64,000 nt of DNA from Atherix ibis (taxonomy: Eukaryota > Arthropoda > Insecta > Diptera > Athericidae): the NCBI GenBank assembly GCA_958298945.1, contig OY282610.1, positions 63,485,088-63,549,087 of the forward strand. The letters are read 5' to 3'. The position numbers and the translations under genes were made by a program. Of the stretch, positions 20,546 to 33,972 are shown one piece after another; the first letter of the stretch is position 1, and each line of letters begins with the position of its first letter. The notes under the pieces were generated by a model. It did no database searches. It saw only the letters and a program-made list of their open reading frames with translations, and was not told the origin of the DNA.

Positions 20546-21377
20546 TTGACATATTTCTGCAGTGGTGATTTTGTGAACGGGCAGCTCTTTTAAATTAAAG
20601 AAAGTCTTCTAATTCTGTGCTTTTAATGTATGTTCTGGAGTCAAAAAAAGGAAACATATTTTGGCTATCGCCATTTTTTTTTTATATTTAAATTAACACG
20701 TGGATTCCGTGAATTGATTTACAGTGTTCAGGCTGGGAAATTAAGCTGACCAAACAAAAACAGAATATTGGGCAGTCCAGTATTTTTCATTTGGTTTTAA
20801 TAACAACAACATTTTTAAAGGTCCTAGTTTTTTTTTCCAAATATTTGAATTGCAATAATTTTTTGATCCATTTCTGAATTGGAGGTTATGCAGGACCAAG
20901 TTTTTTGGAAATACCAAATTTATTTGCAAATGAAGACACCATAAGGTCAGTTGGTGACATTGATAGGCAGTAGCTGAATTCTTCATATTTTCGTGTGCTT
21001 TTAATTTTTATGTGCGATTTCAAGAAATTTATTAGAATTGATTTCGAAATATTCGAATTTGGTATTACATTGAGAAGGAATAAGTTTTGAGCACTTTTAT
21101 CAATTGTTTTAGTTTCTCAAACGTTACCTTAGAAAAAATGCATTCTGTTCAATTTTACATTGAACCTGACTTTTTAAAATAAATTCAATCCAAGAATTTG
21201 GCGTTTAATTCATAATTCCCTATATTTAAATGAATGCCACTAATCCCAGAATTACATCAAACAAACAAACAAATTTTGGCGAGCATAACCAGTGCATGTG
21301 AGATTTAAAAAAATATTTTTATTATTTGAACAAGACTTTTCTAAGTGTTATTATAAATGTCGATCATTCCATATGTA

Positions 21378-21444
21378 GGAATTCCTAACAAATGACATTA
21401 AATGTGAAAGTCAGTCACATTTAATGTCATTTGTCAGGAATTCC
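21378..21444. repeat. 29-bp inverted repeat, 28/29 matched, 9-nt loop
   Basis: Arms 21378-21406 and 21416-21444 around aaagtcagt. The single mismatch is a transition. There is no TA or other target-site signature, so it does not look like a small transposon. Confidence 0.92.
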
Positions 21445-22242
21445 AAATTATGTAAGTAGACTTATAGTCGGAAAGCCAAGAGCAATCATGAACAGTGGAA
21501 TAAAGGGGATATTTCAGCTCATACATCATTAAGACCAGCAATAATCTTGATGAGGGCATATTCTTTGAAACTAAGCCAAAGGATCTTTGTGAATCCGAAA
21601 TGTCGCGATCAAAACCATTTCTTAATAACAATAATGCTGACTTCGCCTTCACACATCTTGTACATTAGTACCTTCTTGACGTGCAGTACAAGTTTCAACC
21701 TCGTTTAATACTCTATCACTCTGCCGCGGCACTTCAGTGTACCGCGATGTTCTTAAAGTGCACCGCTACTGCTAATACCCATGCACGAGCGCCGTCAGGC
21801 AAGTAGTTGAATCGATTCTATCTTTCTAGGAAACTGGCTGAAGCAATGCGCATGACTATTACATTTGCGGCTACTGGCTAACAAAGCTAACTAGTCTACT
21901 AATCGCCTGCTTAATGTATGAATATGGGGCACCTTATAGATTCGCTTTCGTATGGCCAAGACCATAACATTGTCTTGTTAAAATTAATTAAAACAGATTC
22001 AAAGGTAATATTGCGCGATATGTGTATGTCATTTTTAATAAATTTTGACAAATGGAAGAGAAAGAAACCTAATTTCGTTTTGTAATAACCGAGCTTTAAT
22101 TTCAAAACATTCAGAAAAATCAATTAATCCGACAATGTGTTATAACCATTTTCCTAATCTTATTTGTACGAATTTGGATTTTCGGCTTTGACCGACATAA
22201 AAATCACGAAAAAAAATCCAGACATTTAAATTTGGATCACGA

Positions 22243-22292
22243 AATGAGAGTACTCGTAGCCCCAAATAATTGATGCTACGAGTACTCTCATT
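22243..22292. repeat. Perfect 18-bp inverted repeat, 14-nt loop
   Basis: Arms 22243-22260 and 22275-22292. The loop (cccaaataattgat) is nearly repeated just downstream as ccccaaaataattgaag (22308-22324), so loop sequence and arm were both copied locally. Confidence 0.9.
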
Positions 22293-22584
22293 ATTACTTT
22301 TACTACGCCCCAAAATAATTGAAGTTATCAAAAAACACCAAGCCGCGCATTTCGCATTCAATATAATTTTTTATTTATCATTGTTTACTTTATAAGGCAA
22401 TTTTAATTTTGTTATTAAATTAATCAATTAATAAAGTAAAATTCTTCGAAATTTATTTTATTGTTAGTGTGCCGCCAAAATTTAAAATTATTAAAAGTGT
22501 ACCGCTACGAAAAAAAATGTTGAGAATCACTGCAATACTATAGAGCATGATAAGTGAAATTTGGTTTCTGTAGTGCGTTACGAA

Positions 22585-23110
22585 TAATGAAACAGAGAAA
22601 TTTTGAGCCTTACGAATTGCAATGAAATTTTGTGTTTAGCTTGATGAATCCGTGAGTTCGACTTTCGAAGCCTATGGGAAATATTGCGTATCAAGAGCAT
22701 ACGTTTTTCGGTTGCTAAAAAATATTTTTGGAGGGCCGAGAAGCAGTGGAAAACGATTCTCGCTCTGAGAGGTCTTTAACAACGAAAACTAATGAAACTG
22801 AGGTAGCAATAACAGATCTTGTGAACTCAGACCGTCGATTGATATGTTTTTATGTCGTAGAATGAAGTCCTGGAAATGCTCAAAATAAGGGTTCTTCGCG
22901 ATAGATCAGACATTCTAGACCTGTCCCACGACCATCTCCATGAATCATGCAGCGCCTCTTTTTAAATTCAAAACTGAAAGCGATTCCATTTACAGCCTTC
23001 CAGAACTGTTACGAAGAGTGGAAGCAATGCCTCCATCAATGTATATCTGCCCAAGAAAGTTCTACTTTGAAGCAACTAGCATTGATGTATAAAAATAAAA
23101 TTGAATTGAC
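22585..23110 (+). pseudogene. Mariner-type transposase, N- and C-termini joined by deletion
   Basis: The N-terminal part reads FEPYELQ, then FLEGREAVENDSRSERSLTT and AITDLVNSDRRLICFYVVE, matching the helix-turn-helix half of mariner-type transposases (GRESVEDEPRSGRP, VNSDRRL in relatives). After a stretch of about 100 bp the C-terminal signature appears: LNSKLKAIPF and TAFQNCYEEWKQCLHQCI at 22992-23045. The catalytic core between them (about 180 codons with the DD34D residues) is gone. The C-terminal piece is in the same superfamily as the core fragment at 60.4-60.9 kb. No terminal inverted repeats were found. Confidence 0.75.
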
Positions 23111-23159
23111 GCAAACAAAATCAGTTTCTTGCACAAAAATGTTTTTTTTTTTTTAAAAA

Positions 23160-26100
23160 AAACATTTTCTTTTCTATAATTTTAAATTAATATTTTCCAT
23201 TCAAAAACTTTTATTTGCTTCATGAAATCGGAGGCTCCTCTAGCATAGATAGTCGAGAAAAAAATCTGTAATTAATTTTCTGACCATTCGATTATTCATA
23301 AAATTAGACCAGAATAGATTTTAATATAGAAAGTTGGCTGATCTTTAAAAATGCGCACAATAATATAGGATAGCATGGACCTCAGGATAAATGTCCCAAT
23401 ATTGACCAAGAAAAATTTTTGCGGACGATTGAAAAGGGTCAATAACAAAAAAAAACCTCTCTTTGTTAAAGATAGGTGATACAAATTGGACTCCATGCTA
23501 GATCCTTGGATAGATTATACTAGAGATTACGATGGTAAATATTTTTAATAACCGAGCAATAAAAGCTTACATCGAATTGAATACTACTTTTTATTTTTTA
23601 TTATAAAAAGAAGATCATATTTCAGAGTAGAATGTCAGATATTTTGATTTATAGCAGCAAACTTTGATTTTAAGTAACAAGAGGTACTCTACACCTGAAT
23701 CAATTTTTGAACTTTGCATCGAAAGCTAGAATACCAAAGCATTTATACTTTTTAACTAAAAATATCCTCTTAACTGTAAAGAATTTATGAGCAGTCCGAA
23801 TTATGGTCCCAGTTATTATAAGATTCCATTTTAGATCAGAACTTCAAATATTGAATAATAAAATCAGCGTGCGATATTTTCTCTTTTGAATCTCGAAAAC
23901 TCTATGGAGGATCGCGATCTACTTTGCTAAATCTAATAGCACGCAGAACAATGGTCAGGACTTCAAACATTTCTGAACATTGAACTCTAAAATTATCACA
24001 CCAACTTGGGAAGTCCAAGGCACCAATTCCAATTCATAATTACAGAAGATAGTATCAGTCTCAGAACGAACACTATCAAACACTGATCGTAAGTCGAAAC
24101 GTTACTACTTGTGAATACTGCATTAGCTTCATTATTTAATTTAGATCGTTTTTTTGCACTAAAATATATAATAAAACTTATGTAAAAGGAATTTTTTTTT
24201 TGTGTAGAAAAATTTTCTTATTACATAAATTTATAAGTTTATAAATTTATGTTTATAAACTTTAAAGATTAGTACCATCTAAAATAAAATGGTATGTATT
24301 TTCTGTGCTCTTTAAATGAATTCAAAAATTTACACTCCTAAATGAATTAATCACCTTTTATAAAGAAAAGAAAAAAAATCTTTTATACATAAGGTACATG
24401 ACTGAAAATATGTCAAAATAGCAACAAAATACAAACAGACAAAAATTATTTTAAAAAAAACGACAGAAAAAGAAAAAAAAAGCAACAAATTTAAAAGTGA
24501 TATTAGAAGGGAGGGAACCTATTGAAAATAAATTCGTCAAGAAATGAAGCGTTTGAATGAGCAAGATGCAAAAAGATCCGATGCTTAACGAGTACTCATC
24601 CAAAAACAAGCAGAAACGATGAAACGAATTTGGTGAATTTTAATAATAACAAAAATAGTAAGAGTAAGAGTAAAAGTGAAAGTGATAGTTGAACTAATGC
24701 TATAAGCAGCCGAAAAAGAGAAGAAGCAGAAGAAAAAACTCTGTTAGTTTTCTCAACTCTTTCTCTATGGTTTTTTTTGGGTTTTTTGCCGACATTTGAT
24801 TTGAAATTTTTTTCTCTCAGATGACTTTCATATTAAACAGTTTATGTAAGCGTCACATTGAACTTTATTTTATTCATAAGTGAATTTTATACTTTCCACG
24901 ATGAGTGGTTACGGACTTAACTAAGAATTATTATTTTTAACTCTGTTTTTCTGTCTGTATTGTAAATTATTATATTTCTCTTAAACATTTGTTGGTGTTT
25001 GGTAATTAGTTAACAGTGGAATATGAAAAGATGCAAATTGGAAGGGAGAAGCGTAAACGGTGTGAGGCGTGCAAACAACACATTGAAAGTGTAACCAGCA
25101 GAACCGATGTTGGTGGTTGTTGGTGGTGGTGGTCGTTGCTGCTTAATTTTTCTTTTTTGTGTTTTTTTTTGTTAATGTTTCCTTTGGCTATTTTTATTTC
25201 TCTTTATATTTCTATTTTCCATTTGTTTAAGTACTTTTTCCTTTCGTTTCAATTATTTAAATATATTTTTTTTTAATTTTATCTTTCGTTTTTCTCTTTT
25301 GTGCATTCGATTTTTTATTCAAACGGTTTCAATAGTTTTATTTTTACCTCAACTTATATCATTGGCGGTCATTACGAATGTTAGAAATTTATTTATTTTT
25401 CTCTCGAACACCTTTTTCCGCTGTTGCGCGTACTCTTTTTTTTGTCAAATAAAGAAAAGTGTTTTGATTTTGATTATTGTTTGTCTTTATTATCATAATA
25501 ATTATCGCTTGTTATATGATTCTTTTGTTATAATGAATTACTTTTTAAATTGTTATTTTATTTATTTTGTAATTTCACCTTTATTTTCATTGAAAATTAT
25601 TTGTTTTCATTTTTGTTCTTGAAGTTTTTGAATTATTTGCAAAAAAAAATCTTTTTTATATAGAGAGAGGGAAAATTTTAGAAAAATAAAAACCGGTTTG
25701 AAATCAAAACACATGCAAAAAAAATTAAGAAAAACAAATTTGGGGAAAAAAGAAAATTTTTGGAGACAAGCGAAATTTAATAAAACAAACAAATTTTGAG
25801 AAAAAAAGAAAATGTTGAGAGAAAAAATAGACAAAACAAAGAAAAAAAAGGAAAATACTCAATTAGCTTTAAAATTTGTAGGGTCTTAAACTTAAAACAC
25901 TATGAAACAAAAAAATTAAGAAAAAAATATTTTGAGAAAAAAGAAAATTTTTGGAGACAAGCGAAATTTTGTAAAAAAAACAAATTTTGAGAAACAAAAG
26001 AAAATGTTGAGAGAAAAAAAAGACAAAACAAAGCTTTAAAATTTGTAGGGTCTTAAACTAAAAAATATTTTTGTTTATATTTGTAGGGTCATCAACTTAA

Positions 26101-27850
26101 AACATTTTTTTACGTCGTGGACGGTGGTTTTTTGTTGTGATTATTTTTTTTTTTTAAATATTTGTCTGTCACATTTTCTTTAGTTAACAATTAAATAAAA
26201 TGCTACAATTTTCTTCTTTTAGGAAATTTCCCAGTAATTTTAAATTTTTTGATAACAACATAATAATTATAACAAATGAAAGCAATGTAACCAATGCCAT
26301 TTTGGGGCTAAAAGTTTTTTTTTCTTGGCAGTCAACACCGGTTAAATAACTTAGCTTATTTGCCGATAACTAAAGGTACGAGTACCTCGGCTTTTGCAAT
26401 TACAGACGGAAATGTTTCAGTGGCATTTATTTGCCTATTTTAACTATCTTCTTTTTGGCAACAGACATAACCGTGCTATAAGGAAGATGGTAGCTAGTTC
26501 ATGATTTCTTCAAATTTCTCTTTTTCTGATTTAACATAAGGTAAAACTACATAGCCTCGAATTCAATAAGATTTAATACTTTCATCAGTAAGCATTCAAA
26601 CAACTCAAAAAACAGACAACAGCTTTCACACCGGTGAGATTTGACGTAAGGAAAAGTTATTTTGATATTTTATCACAATCCAGCATACGAGGTTGATCTG
26701 GGACAAATTATACTCTCAGAAGCCACCCACAACAATTGGACTAAAAAAAGGGCACTGAAAAAAAATTTTCTTTTTTAAAATAAAAGGAGTTGGCTAAATT
26801 TTAATGAAAATTATTTTACCAATAAATTGTCTTCCTTCGTAGTTTTCGACACCTCAAAGGCTTGTTTTTGGATCCAAATAAAATTTGATTTTTTTAAATG
26901 ATTTAGAAATGTTCATTCCTAAGAAAAGGTTGTGAAAACTGTACTAAGATAGCTGAGTTTTTTTATTAACGTGTAAATTAATTAAAGTCAAGTAGTTGTC
27001 CAAGAAAATTCTCCAAAATATTCAAAATTCACTTTGAAATCAACTCCAATGTACTTAGGCTTTTAAAAGAATAGCGAATACGAAAAAATTAATAGAAAAA
27101 AAAGGTTCTGGTTGAACGAAAATGAGATAAGCACAAATTAACCTAGCAGAAAGAAAAGGGACACCACAACTTCTCATCAGACAACCGATGGCATTGCTAA
27201 GAAAAAAAGGGTAACAAACAATCTGAAGACTACCGCTCTTGCTCTTGCTACAATATGTCAATTTATTGTTTTTTTTATATTTCCTATAATTCGAACGTTG
27301 TTTGGTGGAGTTGTTTGACAGAAAAGCAGTAACGTAACTAAAAGCTGTAAGAGAAAACGAAAACGGAAGATAAACTGTTAAAAAGTTGAGGAAGAAAATG
27401 GAAATGAGACTGGCAGAAATGAACGATAAACTGTAGAAGAGAAAGAATCAGATTCACATCTGGTTTGTATTGGGTTCAACGCACTTGAAAAGTGAAACAC
27501 TTTCTCCACAATATCTATTCATATCGGTTTTTTGTTCCGTCTACCTCTCTCACCGTTTGGCGCATAAACTTTTTGGATACTATGCCGTGGCTGAATTGGT
27601 TTCCATTCAATTTTTGTTGCCTTTTTTTTCTTTAGAAAACGGGTTACGCAAGCGCGTTTGCAGTTAATTTTTTTTAGTTGTGTACTCTTGAAAATTTATC
27701 AGCGAGCAGGAATTAATGTGTGTACGTTGAAAATTTTCTACTTTTTTTGTACAATAAAACAATATCAATTAAGCTTTTACGTGTGTGTGAATGTGGCAAT
27801 TTAAAATTTTTCATTTTTCAATAGTTTTATTTGTTACAGTTTTTAGTAAT
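23160..27850. other. AT-rich non-coding DNA, no gene recognised
   Basis: Contains a hexanucleotide-like AGTAAG/AGTGAA tract at 24657-24690, an 11-bp inverted repeat at 24224-24251 and the tandem duplication at 25724-26062. T-rich frames at 25016-25622 read as hydrophobic proteins only because of composition. Confidence 0.45.
25724..26062. repeat. Tandem duplication, period about 191 bp
   Basis: Copy 1 (25724-25914) and copy 2 (25915-26062) share attaagaaaaa, gaaaatttttggagacaagc, gaaaatgttgagagaaaa and aaaatttgtagggtcttaaa in the same order. Copy 2 lacks about 25 bp of copy 1. A third trace of the tttgtagggtc block lies at about 26080. Confidence 0.85.
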
Positions 27851-27906
27851 ATTAGTACTGAAATGTATACTATAAGTGCTACGACGCTTAAGGCCATTTG
27901 GCGACA
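27851..27906 (+). repeat. Dispersed 55-bp motif, copy 1
   Basis: attagtactgaaatgtat, then gctacgacgcttaaggc and atttggcgaca. Related copies are at 31294-31352 (inverted) and 44085-44140. Copies 1 and 2 face each other about 3.4 kb apart like terminal repeats, but nothing between them looks like a transposase. Confidence 0.6.
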
Positions 27907-30900
27907 AAGGATAATGAGATAAGGAAATTCGAGTTTAATGGCAAAAAAAAGTAGTTTTTACGACCATTTCGTAGTGGAATTCGGATGCACGAACCCATTG
28001 GATGGTGGTAGTTCTGCACGCTGACGACTGCCAATAATTGGTTTTTTTAGTTAATATAGAAAATTTCTATAATTTGTCTATATTTTCTGATTGGCGAGCT
28101 TAAATTTAATGCAACTCTTACAGTTAACTAAAAGATCAGTAAAAAGCTAATATTTAACCATGTAATTACAACGACATTTAAAAAATTTCAACTCACTAAA
28201 AATAAACTGAAAATTTCTTTTCGTAATAAAATCTTTTCTCATTAAAATAAAATATAAGAAACAGGAAAATTTAATAGAAAAATTTATATTTAATTGCAAT
28301 TAAATTAAATAGAAGGATTTTGATTGGATTGGTGGTGAGAAGAAAAAGACTAAGAAAAAAATACGTGGAAGTGTTGCAGAGGAATTCATAGATATGAAGA
28401 ACAAGCGTCCTGAAACACGCAAAAATAATCCAAAAATTTAAAAATGCAAAATAATTCATTCAGAGGTGCGACAAGGCGAAAGACGCAACAAGCGATAAAG
28501 TCTACAAAAAACAGGATAGCCGGAGCGGCAACGCAACAGCCAACAACAGGCAAAGCGTGTGAAGCGAACGGGACCAAATAGAGACAACGCTCCGTCAGAA
28601 TTGATTCACTGCCAATAGCGGCGGAGTGTGACAGTGTCGATTGGACAATGTTTGAGGGGCCGGAAAATGGATGGAACAGGGCAGAAGATATTGAGTAGAA
28701 ATACTAGTGAGACGATGGGGCGGGCATGTGGGCCATTGGAAAACAGAGCGAATGCAAGAAAACGAAACGAACGAACAAAACTGATAGACGGGACACCAAA
28801 CTAACCCAGTTTCGAGTTGTTGAGCGTGGGTCAAAGACCTGCAGGAGGTCGTCAACATTAGCGGTACAACGATAATCGCACACATGCGACTTTACATGCA
28901 CGTACACGACAATACACCCAAGAGGTTATGCATTAGAAGTATCGTCACCAACACCAGCCCGAGTTCGTATTCCGATTGAGATACATTTTGTCGACTGCCG
29001 CATACGTGCATACGAACGTATGGATGGAAATGGATCTCATTGCTGTTACAGCAACAGCAACAACAATAACCATGGTGGCGGCATTCCGAAGGGTTCTTAC
29101 CTACGAAGAAACTGCAAGCAAATAAACAAGAATTGCCTCTACTATAGGGGCGGGCGCAAAAGGGGATCGGGCGGCAATACCACTATAAACGCATAAAAGT
29201 GCATTGGATTATGTACTTGCATTTGCATTTGCATTTGAGTTTGTATCTTAAGACGATGTAGGGACAAGTATTTTATTATGCACACCTACGTAAAAAAATG
29301 AAAATGGAACGCGCATGTTTTTTTCAACTTTTTGCCGTTTTTCATGTTTGCTTCTTTTTTTCTCACCAAATTTACTGCAAAAAAAGAAGAAAATTAAGAT
29401 AATTATTAAAACAGAGGGTAAATGGAAAAAAATTTAACTTATACCTTTTTTTAAGAAAATTTACAAAAATCAATGAAAATACGTTTTTCTTTCTAAAAAA
29501 ATTTCCCCAATTTTTTTTTACATTTATACATTTTGTTTTTTGTAAAAAAGAAATCTCATTTCAAGGTAAAGAAAATACCTTTTTTCCTAACGAATACGAT
29601 AGCACGAAAATAGTAGAGAAGAAAAAAACCAATGCGAAGTTGATTCGATGCAGTGCTTTACACACTAACACAAACCGCTGTCGTACATACCCACTATTGA
29701 CAGTGATTTCGCACTTTATCTATGTTAGAGAGCCTGTTGCATATTTTCTATTGACCTTACGGTCACAGCCAATCATCATACACAACTGCCTACGCAAAAT
29801 CCATGGGCATGTGTGCATGTGTAGTTGTCTAATCTTATAAAGAATGCATGATTTCGCTTTTGATGTTTTCATTCGGCCGTTCGCCAATCTTTCCCTATTT
29901 TTTTTTCTCACATTTCTTCTTGGTTTTTTGATTTGTTCGCTTCTTTCTCCTCTGCTATCATTTAACCTACCTCTTCAATTCACTCCTCCTTTTGACTATT
30001 GCTGTTGGCATGAGGCGGTGTCTTTTTTGAGTTTCGTAACAATATATATCCTTACGAGGAAATGTTAAATTACCGAATAGGAAAAATCCATTGACAAGTT
30101 CTTGGGTTATTGTTAAAAAAAAATTTATTTTTTAAAGAGAGGAACAGAACGAAAAAAGCCTGAAGAGAGCAAGAGAATAACGAAAATTCGAATTTCATAT
30201 TTGGATGAACAGATTTTTTTTTTGAAAAATAAAGCATACACAATGTACGAGAAAAAAAAACGATATTTTCTGTTGGAAATAGAATTAAATGAACTCTAAA
30301 AAACCACTTTTTTTTATTAGAAATTAGATTCGGGCACATTTCATAATAAAAATCATTAAATAAGCGGAGAGGTAATAGAGTGTGTTTGGTATGAGAATGA
30401 TTGGAAATAAGACTTTTTGATGTGTTTACTTGAATTTTAAAAATTTTACATTAGAAAAATTTAATCCAATACAGGACATTGCTTTCACATATTTTATTTG
30501 AAAATGCGAAAAATACTGTTCAATTTATTTAATGAATATATCGGAGAAACCTTGATAAGGAAAATTTCAAGAAATTAATTAATGATAAGAAAATTTGTAG
30601 TTTTAACTGAATACGAGTTAGTTAAAAATACAAATCCGAATCAAATTTATTGTTGATAAGATTATTAATAAAGTCCAAAAATAAAAAAAAACTAAATACT
30701 TTTGGCAGATCGATAAGTAATCGTATTCAAAATGGAATTTTTAGCATTGAAAATTGTTTGCTCATTTTTTTTTTTTTTTAATTTTTTTTATAAACTACGC
30801 TTTCTATATTAGAGCTGGTTTATAAATGATCAGATGTTGATAATTGTCTTGTGAACAAGTTCAAGGATTTATAATAAATCAGTTCGAATAGAGTCAGTCA

Positions 30901-31293
30901 CCAGCAGATTTTTTTTGGTCAAAAAACAGGAAATGGAAACGCTAAGCAAATCAGAAGCATTTTAATATAAGTAGTTGGTTGAGAATCCAAAGGATGAAAA
31001 TAAACTAAACCATAACTAAAAATAAAAACAATAAATTAGAGTAAAATTTGTATTGACAGCAGCAAATCAACCACACGTTTTATTTAAAAAAAAGATAACA
31101 AAATGGTCGCATGCCGATAATGATTTGCCTTTTCTCAAAAAAAATAACATAATTGAAAAAACATAATCTTTTTTGTGAACACAAAAATTAATTATATGAA
31201 ATGAAAAAATAACTTAAAAATATCGTGATAAAAAATTTGTAAAACTTATTAAAAAAAATTTAAAGGAAACTTTAAAAATTAGGACAAAAATAA
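27907..31293. other. Non-coding DNA, including a GC-richer block at 28.4-29.3 kb
   Basis: 28.4-29.3 kb is clearly less AT-rich than its surroundings and holds CAG/CAA runs (29050) and an octamer cluster (29218). Minus-strand frames there (28595-28885, 28704-28907) have no recognisable domain. Composition would suit an exon, promoter or enhancer; I cannot decide which. Confidence 0.4.
29218..29236 (+). promoter_or_regulatory. Overlapping ATTTGCAT octamers
   Basis: tgcatttgcatttgcattt contains ATTTGCAT twice in overlap. This octamer is the classic POU-domain binding site. The tract could also be a chance hexamer repeat (TTTGCA)n. Confidence 0.4.
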
Positions 31294-31352
31294 TGTCGCC
31301 AAAATAACCTTAAGTGTCATGGCGTTTTTAGACTATACATTTCAGTACTAAT
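31294..31352 (-). repeat. Dispersed 55-bp motif, copy 2 (inverted)
   Basis: On the minus strand reads attagtactgaaatgtata, then cgccatgacacttaagg and ttttggcgaca, matching copy 1 over its full length with a few substitutions and a small indel. Confidence 0.6.
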
Positions 31353-33960
31353 GTTTCTTGAAATGATAACAAAAAATTAATATATTACGATAAAAAAAAC
31401 TTTTCGAAATATTCAATAAAAGAAATGATTATAAGACGTTAGTAAAATTCTTTTAAAAAAGTTTTTAATCAAATTATTTATAAGCAAAATATTAATAAAA
31501 GTATTTTAATAGAGAGAGGCATAGGAACTTGTTAAAAAAATATAATTTTCCATATTTTTTCTGTTCTTAATTAACAATAGCTCAATTATTATTGTAATAT
31601 ATCATAATTTTCAAATTAATTAAAATATTTAAAAAATAAGAAAAGTTAATTTGTTTTTTCAAATAAATTTTTGAATATTTTTTTATTTTATTTATAAATT
31701 GTTGATGATTTTATTTGTTATTTTATAAGATAATTTAAATAGTTATGATCCGACGACTGGCTAATGACGTTAACTTAAATCGTTCGTGAATTTTAATTGC
31801 GACAAGTAATTGCGACAAGTAAAGAAACGTCATCTAAATATCAACTGAGTCATAGTTTTTGAGGAAAAGGAAGAGTTTATGTATAAACAATAAAAATTGC
31901 ATCTTTATTTATTTAACAATTTATTATTTGTAAATAATATCTCATTAACTTTTTAATATAACTTAAAAATATGCCATCACTTACCTTATTTCATTGTCAA
32001 TTTCAACTGTCAAACACTAAAATGCATGGAGTACTACGACGGGAACGAAAAATTAAAAACAAAACTCAGATCGTGAACGTTTTGAAAATGTTGACAGCGA
32101 TCACTCGTCGGAATTCGGCTCGAGCGTTCATACCCACAAATGTACGCATACACAAAACTCAACCACTACTAGTCGATCGTCAATCAATCAAACTGCACAC
32201 GAATGTATGTGAAAAAAATCATAAGAAAGAGTAAATGAAAAAATTACCCCAACACTAAATTAGCCAGGAAAAAAAAATCAAAAGCAAAATAAATAAACCA
32301 AAAATGGAAATAAAAACAAAACCGATTTCTCAATTTTCTCCTCTCGTGCAATTACGTAAACGTGACAACGACCCCAAGTTCCTCCTCAAATTGGATAATA
32401 CAAGGTAAAGTAACAGATAAATCCACACACAAACAATGTTTACAAAAAAAGAAACACACACACACGTTAAAATTACGCTATTGCAACAACAGCAGCGAAG
32501 ACCTCTTTCCTCTATGGTAAAAAACAATTATGAAAAGGTTAAAAATATATTAGAAAAAAATAATAGAAAGAAAGAAAAAGTTAATAATTTTAATCAACTG
32601 AATAACTTAGTGCAACTGAGAAAACAAGAAAGGAAAACTGCACGAGAAAAATGAACAGCCAATAAGCGAACGCTGATAGGATTAAATAAATGGAAAAGAC
32701 AGCGAGAAAAACAACTGATTTGCGAATAAGGGCAGGAAATTTATTTTCTTTTTCATTCATCCCAATATAATACATATCTAAATTTTCTTTAAATTGAGTA
32801 GGAATGAGCTACCACTCATTCTTCCTATTCTATTCAACATTTTGCTCATAAGAAAAAGCGATATAACCGATCGTGTTCAATAAAATAACAAAAATAAAGA
32901 AAAAAATCTAAAGAAAAAATTCCATAAAAATGAAGAGAAAATCACGTTTGTTAAAAAAAAAAAGTAAATTTTCCAAAAGTTTCACTTGCTTATACAAAGG
33001 GAAAAACTAATTTTCTGATATTTTGACCAGAGAACAAGAAAAAATTTATTTTTACTTCGAAAAAGAAAATATCAGCAAGCGATGATGCTGAACGATGACG
33101 CAAAGGACGGTAATTATAGCAGTTATAATAATAACTATATATAACCGAACACATACACAACAGGCATAAAAAATAATTAAAATAAAAAATAATCCGAATA
33201 AAAAAAAAATTTAAAAAAAAACCAACTTAAGAGAAAGTGCTTTTGGTCATGATCCTCTCGAAAAGTTCGAAGTAATTTTTTTGTGTTTTTTCCGTTTCTC
33301 TGTTTTTGTTGGCTCGTCTTAGGATAAATTTATTTTTGAGGTTATGAACACGATAATATTACGTATACACTCATTAAGTAATCAAAAACAAACACAAAAC
33401 ATTAAATTGATTTTATTTATTTTTCGTTGCCATTTTTTTTTGAGTACAAATTTTCTCTGATCGTACGAACGTGATTCCTAACACATTGAAATAATTCATT
33501 TAGAAATTGTAGGAGTTGAAAGTTGCACAACGAAAGAGAACTGGAATCATACCAAACCGCGCGCCTTTCCCCCCTTATACTAATTTTTGAGCGCTTTTTC
33601 TCGAGAGCAAATAGACAATTACAAATACTATTTACGCAAATTGACATGATGGAGCAGCAAAAAAAAAGGTAAAAGAAAAATAAAAAATTATAGAAACAAA
33701 AAAAAAAAAATTGGAAAATTATGAAAAGAAAGAGAAAAAACAACTGTGAACAAATTGACTTCCTATCTACCAACTTCCGTTTACCTATGAAAAGTGATTT
33801 TCATTATTAATTTTATTCATTCTTTTGTGAAATTTTTTTTTTAACATAATATCTAACATCAAAAATTGTAAAATAAAAATAATGAAAAAATATAATTAAA
33901 TTGAGTTTTCCCATTTCTATAAATGTTCATAATTTTTTATTAAAAAATATACCATATTTT
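31353..33960. other. AT-rich non-coding DNA, no gene recognised
   Basis: Low-complexity A/T-rich sequence with scattered short frames (for example 31971-32234, 33417-33773) that show no domain. Confidence 0.45.
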
Positions 33961-33972
33961 AAATTTCGATGA
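33961..33972. repeat. Left target-site duplication of Jockey-clade element
   Basis: aaatttcgatga occurs here and at 34862-34873, directly after an A-rich tail. Confidence 0.88.

Larger units (their letters stand above)
20546..22580. other. AT-rich non-coding DNA with two hairpins
   Basis: No gene recognised; frames such as 20741-20986 and 21434-21652 show no domain. The two inverted repeats are listed separately. Confidence 0.45.

Noticed and set aside
25016..25622. T-rich frames that read as multi-span membrane proteins
   Set aside because: Phe/Leu/Ile richness follows directly from poly-T-rich DNA; no start context or conserved motif.
27851..31352. A 3.5-kb DNA transposon bounded by inverted copies of the 55-bp motif
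   Set aside because: No transposase remnant and no target duplication between or beside the two copies; a third copy lies elsewhere without a partner.
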